Assembly: GCA_017354895.1 (NCBI GenBank)
Contig: CP071497.1
Span: forward strand, 1,302,001 to 1,366,000
Length of the DNA: 64,000 bases
Source: Podospora comata
Taxonomy: Eukaryota > Ascomycota > Sordariomycetes > Sordariales > Podosporaceae
Reading direction: 5' to 3'
Shown: piece after piece, positions 63,382-64,000 of the stretch
Numbering within the stretch: position 1 is the first letter of the stretch
How the letters are laid out: the number at the start of each line of letters is the position of its first letter
The notes under the pieces: model-generated
What the model was told of the DNA's origin: nothing
Databases searched by the model: none
The model's input: the letters and a program-made list of their open reading frames with translations, nothing else
Translations under genes and position numbers: made by a program

Positions 63382-63999
63382 CTATACGAACCAGTTGACA
63401 TGTCTGCTTTTTTGAATAAGCTTGTGGGCGTGAAGAAGACAAATTAGGATAACATTGCATGGCGGAAGTAACACCAAACTATATCCAAGACTGATGTTAA
63501 CTGACAGCTGTGCCAACGACTGGAATACGATCACATATTTACCCCTCACGCCCCCGACCAATCTCTCGTCAATGACCGACAAGCATTTATCCTGCACGTC
63601 TCCGCCTCCAAGATCACATTCCTCTTTTACTCTATCGCTCACGTGACGTAGGTTTGTAGGCATTGTCATAAAGGCCCCGTCTAACTGATAATCGGGCAAA
63701 CAGATTCCGTCCACCACCTTGTGAAATGGCAACGAGCCCCAGGCGCGGTCCTGATGTTCTGATCCATTCATCCCAATAAGGCTCGTGAGGAAGGGGAGAA
63801 CCGCTTCGCCAAAACCATCGCTGTAACGAGGCCCATGATCAGTTCTGGATTCATCGGTCAACTCTGACAGAGGGCTTCTGGCATCCAAACGATCAAGCGC
63901 CCTGGTGATAACTACTCCAGCCCAGACGTCTGGTGGTCTGACTTCAAGCAGAGACCACTCACGATCGGCTACACCAGGATCAGCGTCGAACAATAACAC
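63382..63999 (-). CDS. C-terminal part of a second 2EXR-type gene (5' partial)
   Basis: The frame is open to the right edge. It begins LLFDADPGVADREWSLLEVR, which lines up with VLLFDPGDGMKRREWAICKV of the neighbouring relic, and EAVLPFLTSLIG lines up with TEILPMLDHL. So the two genes are inverted paralogues, tail to tail 80 bp apart. The long C-terminus (VSDRVKEECDLGG, CNVILICLLHAHKLIQKSRH) has no match in the other copy and may be read-through sequence. N-terminus outside the window. Confidence 0.5.
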   Translation of the reverse strand: MLLFDADPGVADREWSLLEVRPPDVWAGVVITRALDRLDARSPLSELTDESRTDHGPRYSDGFGEAVLPFLTSLIGMNGSEHQDRAWGSLPFHKVVDGICLPDYQLDGAFMTMPTNLRHVSDRVKEECDLGGGDVQDKCLSVIDERLVGGVRGKYVIVFQSLAQLSVNISLGYSLVLLPPCNVILICLLHAHKLIQKSRHVNWFV

Positions 64000-64000
64000 C

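Noticed and set aside
1-64000. CRISPR arrays, plain DNA transposons, LINEs or LTR elements
   Set aside because: No regularly spaced repeats, transposase, reverse transcriptase or terminal repeats were seen; the only repeat-like remnant is the AT-rich block.

Overview
The window is nuclear DNA of a filamentous ascomycete, most likely Sordariomycetes and probably Sordariales. Support comes from short 50-70 nt introns with GTRNGT donors and CTAAC branch sites, intron-bearing tRNA genes, a full-length DNA polymerase epsilon gene, fungal-only domains (HET, 2EXR, DUF7580, fungal gasdermin) and an AT-rich block of the kind left by repeat-induced point mutation (RIP). Species assignment is inference.

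Layout. 0-8.2 kb: end of a GH30 galactanase, a decayed gene, a polysaccharide deacetylase, a tandem pair of intron-bearing tRNA-Pro genes, and a bacterial-type acetolactate decarboxylase plus a large secreted protein bracketed by two identical, inverted tRNA-Gly genes. 8.5-14.2 kb: a cytochrome P450, a phytanoyl-CoA-type dioxygenase, tRNA-Lys and a ruined Zn2Cys6 regulator, perhaps the remains of a small metabolite cluster. 14.8-15.5 kb: AT-rich RIP-like block. 16-21.8 kb: a DUF7907 secreted protein, two candidate Pol III structured RNAs and an Asn-rich secreted protein. 22.9-34.1 kb: housekeeping core with POL2 and COX20 (divergent, with an MCB-type site between them), a nuclear basic protein and a coiled-coil protein. 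34.9-48 kb: gene graveyard with a large decayed chitinase, a broken terpene cyclase, an amidohydrolase relic, a stop-interrupted membrane protein and 2EXR relics, alongside an intact ankyrin gene and a small conserved gene.

49.3-61.9 kb is the most interesting part. It looks like a cell-death or allorecognition island: a pseudokinase-like gene behind a C2H2-type multidomain gene, divergent from a DUF7580-subtilisin (S8) gene, which is convergent with an apparently intact gasdermin-like gene of the RCD-1/HET-Q1 type. A Kex2-processed cysteine-rich secreted peptide and a HET-domain protein follow. In Podospora a subtilisin (HET-Q2) cleaves the gasdermin HET-Q1 to kill the cell, so the pairing suggests the same logic. 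Here the pore-former looks whole, while the protease and the C2H2 gene each carry an in-frame stop.

A theme across the window is single-base decay of accessory genes. Most of the nonsense codons and one lost splice donor are one C-to-T or G-to-A step from the expected sense codon, as RIP would produce, while housekeeping genes are clean. Several structures (POL2, P450, PhyH, DUF7580-S8, C2H2 gene, small secreted gene) were worked out exon by exon and keep frame across all junctions.
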